A stretch of 64,000 nt of DNA from HGM04593 sp045661205 (GTDB lineage: Bacteria; Bacteroidota; Bacteroidia; Bacteroidales; Bacteroidaceae). The stretch covers positions 1 through 64,000 of the forward strand of contig JAZRFE010000043.1 in the NCBI GenBank assembly GCA_045661205.1, in the 5' to 3' direction. Below, in pieces: positions 63,817 to 64,000 of this stretch. Below the pieces are notes generated by a model. The model saw only the letters and a list, made by a program, of their open reading frames with translations. It had not been told where the DNA came from and ran no database searches. Made by a program: the position numbers and the translations under genes. Each line of letters starts with the position of its first letter. Positions within the stretch are counted from its first letter, which is position 1.

Positions 63817-64000
63817 ATGATAAAAAAGATACTGCACCAAATTTGGAACCAACGACGACAAAATAGTTGGATATTCGTGGAACTGTTTTTTATATCATTG
63901 TTTCTGTGGATGATTATAGACCCACTGTATGTAATATACGCCAAAAAAAGTACTCCCGGTGGCTACGACAATGAGAATAGATACCTTGTATCGCTTACAA
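63817..64000 (+). CDS. MacB/FtsX-type ABC permease, array B6 (runs off the window)
   Basis: The ATG at 63817 begins IKKILHQIWNQRRQNSWIFVELF, the B-type start, with TM1 at about 18-40. Only 61 residues are in the window. It completes pair 6, 8 bases after A6. Confidence 0.85.
   Translation, partial: MIKKILHQIWNQRRQNSWIFVELFFISLFLWMIIDPLYVIYAKKSTPGGYDNENRYLVSLT

Noticed and set aside
45229..64000. The array as an invertible or phase-variable locus
   Set aside because: I found no recombinase gene and no inverted copies; all repeats are direct. Direct-repeat recombination is possible and is covered by the mosaic finding.
1..64000. CRISPR arrays, tRNA or rRNA genes
   Set aside because: No regularly spaced repeats of 24-40 bases, no cloverleaf with a T-loop motif and no rRNA-like segment were noticed on reading the sequence.

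Overview
The window is a chromosomal segment of a Bacteroidales bacterium. The evidence is Bacteroidetes-type promoters (a TTG box about 20 nt before TAnnTTTG) in front of several genes, no consistent Shine-Dalgarno sequences, and family content typical of the order: meso-diaminopimelate dehydrogenase, a tricorn-like S41 protease, an S37 peptidase, a DUF4919-like protein and single-chain L-serine dehydratase. The genus cannot be fixed from the sequence alone. Most of the window has core-like composition. The stretch from about 27.5 to 32.5 kb is visibly AT-rich and carries broken genes, so it looks acquired.

Layout. 1-3.2 kb: the end of glucose-6-phosphate isomerase, then a HAD phosphatase, prmC, recX and a comF-like gene, closed by a strong bidirectional terminator. 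3.2-8.2 kb, minus strand: a PatB-type C-S lyase, an orphan FecE-type ATPase, a secreted S37 peptidase and an ABC-F protein. 8.3-13.4 kb, plus strand: diaminopimelate dehydrogenase, a 1090-residue tricorn-like protease and an Hsp20 with a cysteine cluster. 13.5-21.8 kb, minus strand: a compact Wzx/Wzy polysaccharide locus (Wza-like, Wzz-like, flippase, polymerase, two glycosyltransferases). 22-27.5 kb, plus strand: fabD, a GH13 amylase, a DUF4919-like protein, mtgA, a nucleotidase and an acyltransferase.

27.5-32.5 kb is an AT-rich accessory island. It holds a ferredoxin gene remnant, a sigma factor reduced to region 2, a PD-(D/E)XK nuclease gene overlapping a WYL regulator gene, an unrecognised 166-residue protein, a promoter-bearing fragment of an AlaX gene, a second acyltransferase and about 800 bp of empty AT-rich DNA. 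It ends at the intact AlaX-like gene. The nuclease and WYL pair resembles a small regulated defence module. 33-45 kb returns to core-like genes: a chorismatase/Rid-like protein, an ECF sigma module with two identical divergent promoters, a tri-heme cytochrome c peroxidase, a POT transporter, an AsmA-like protein, serine dehydratase and an S9 peptidase.

45-64 kb is the most unusual part. It is a one-direction export array of a membrane fusion protein, one LolD/MacB-type ATPase, one TolC-like outer-membrane factor and six consecutive A/B pairs of MacB/FtsX-type permeases (the sixth B gene runs off the window). The N-terminal helices and the cytoplasmic coupling segments are strongly alike between paralogues, while the periplasmic domains have diverged. 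One permease gene is a visible mosaic of two neighbours. Both transcription units, starting at the fusion-protein gene and at the TolC gene, are preceded by near-perfect sigma-54 (-24/-12) promoters. At nearly the same distance upstream of each lies the same set of half-sites, ending in TGTCCG-N4-CGGACA, which looks like an enhancer site for an activator encoded outside the window. The simplest reading is an RpoN-controlled, possibly envelope-stress or antimicrobial-responsive tripartite exporter in which one ATPase serves several interchangeable heterodimeric permeases.
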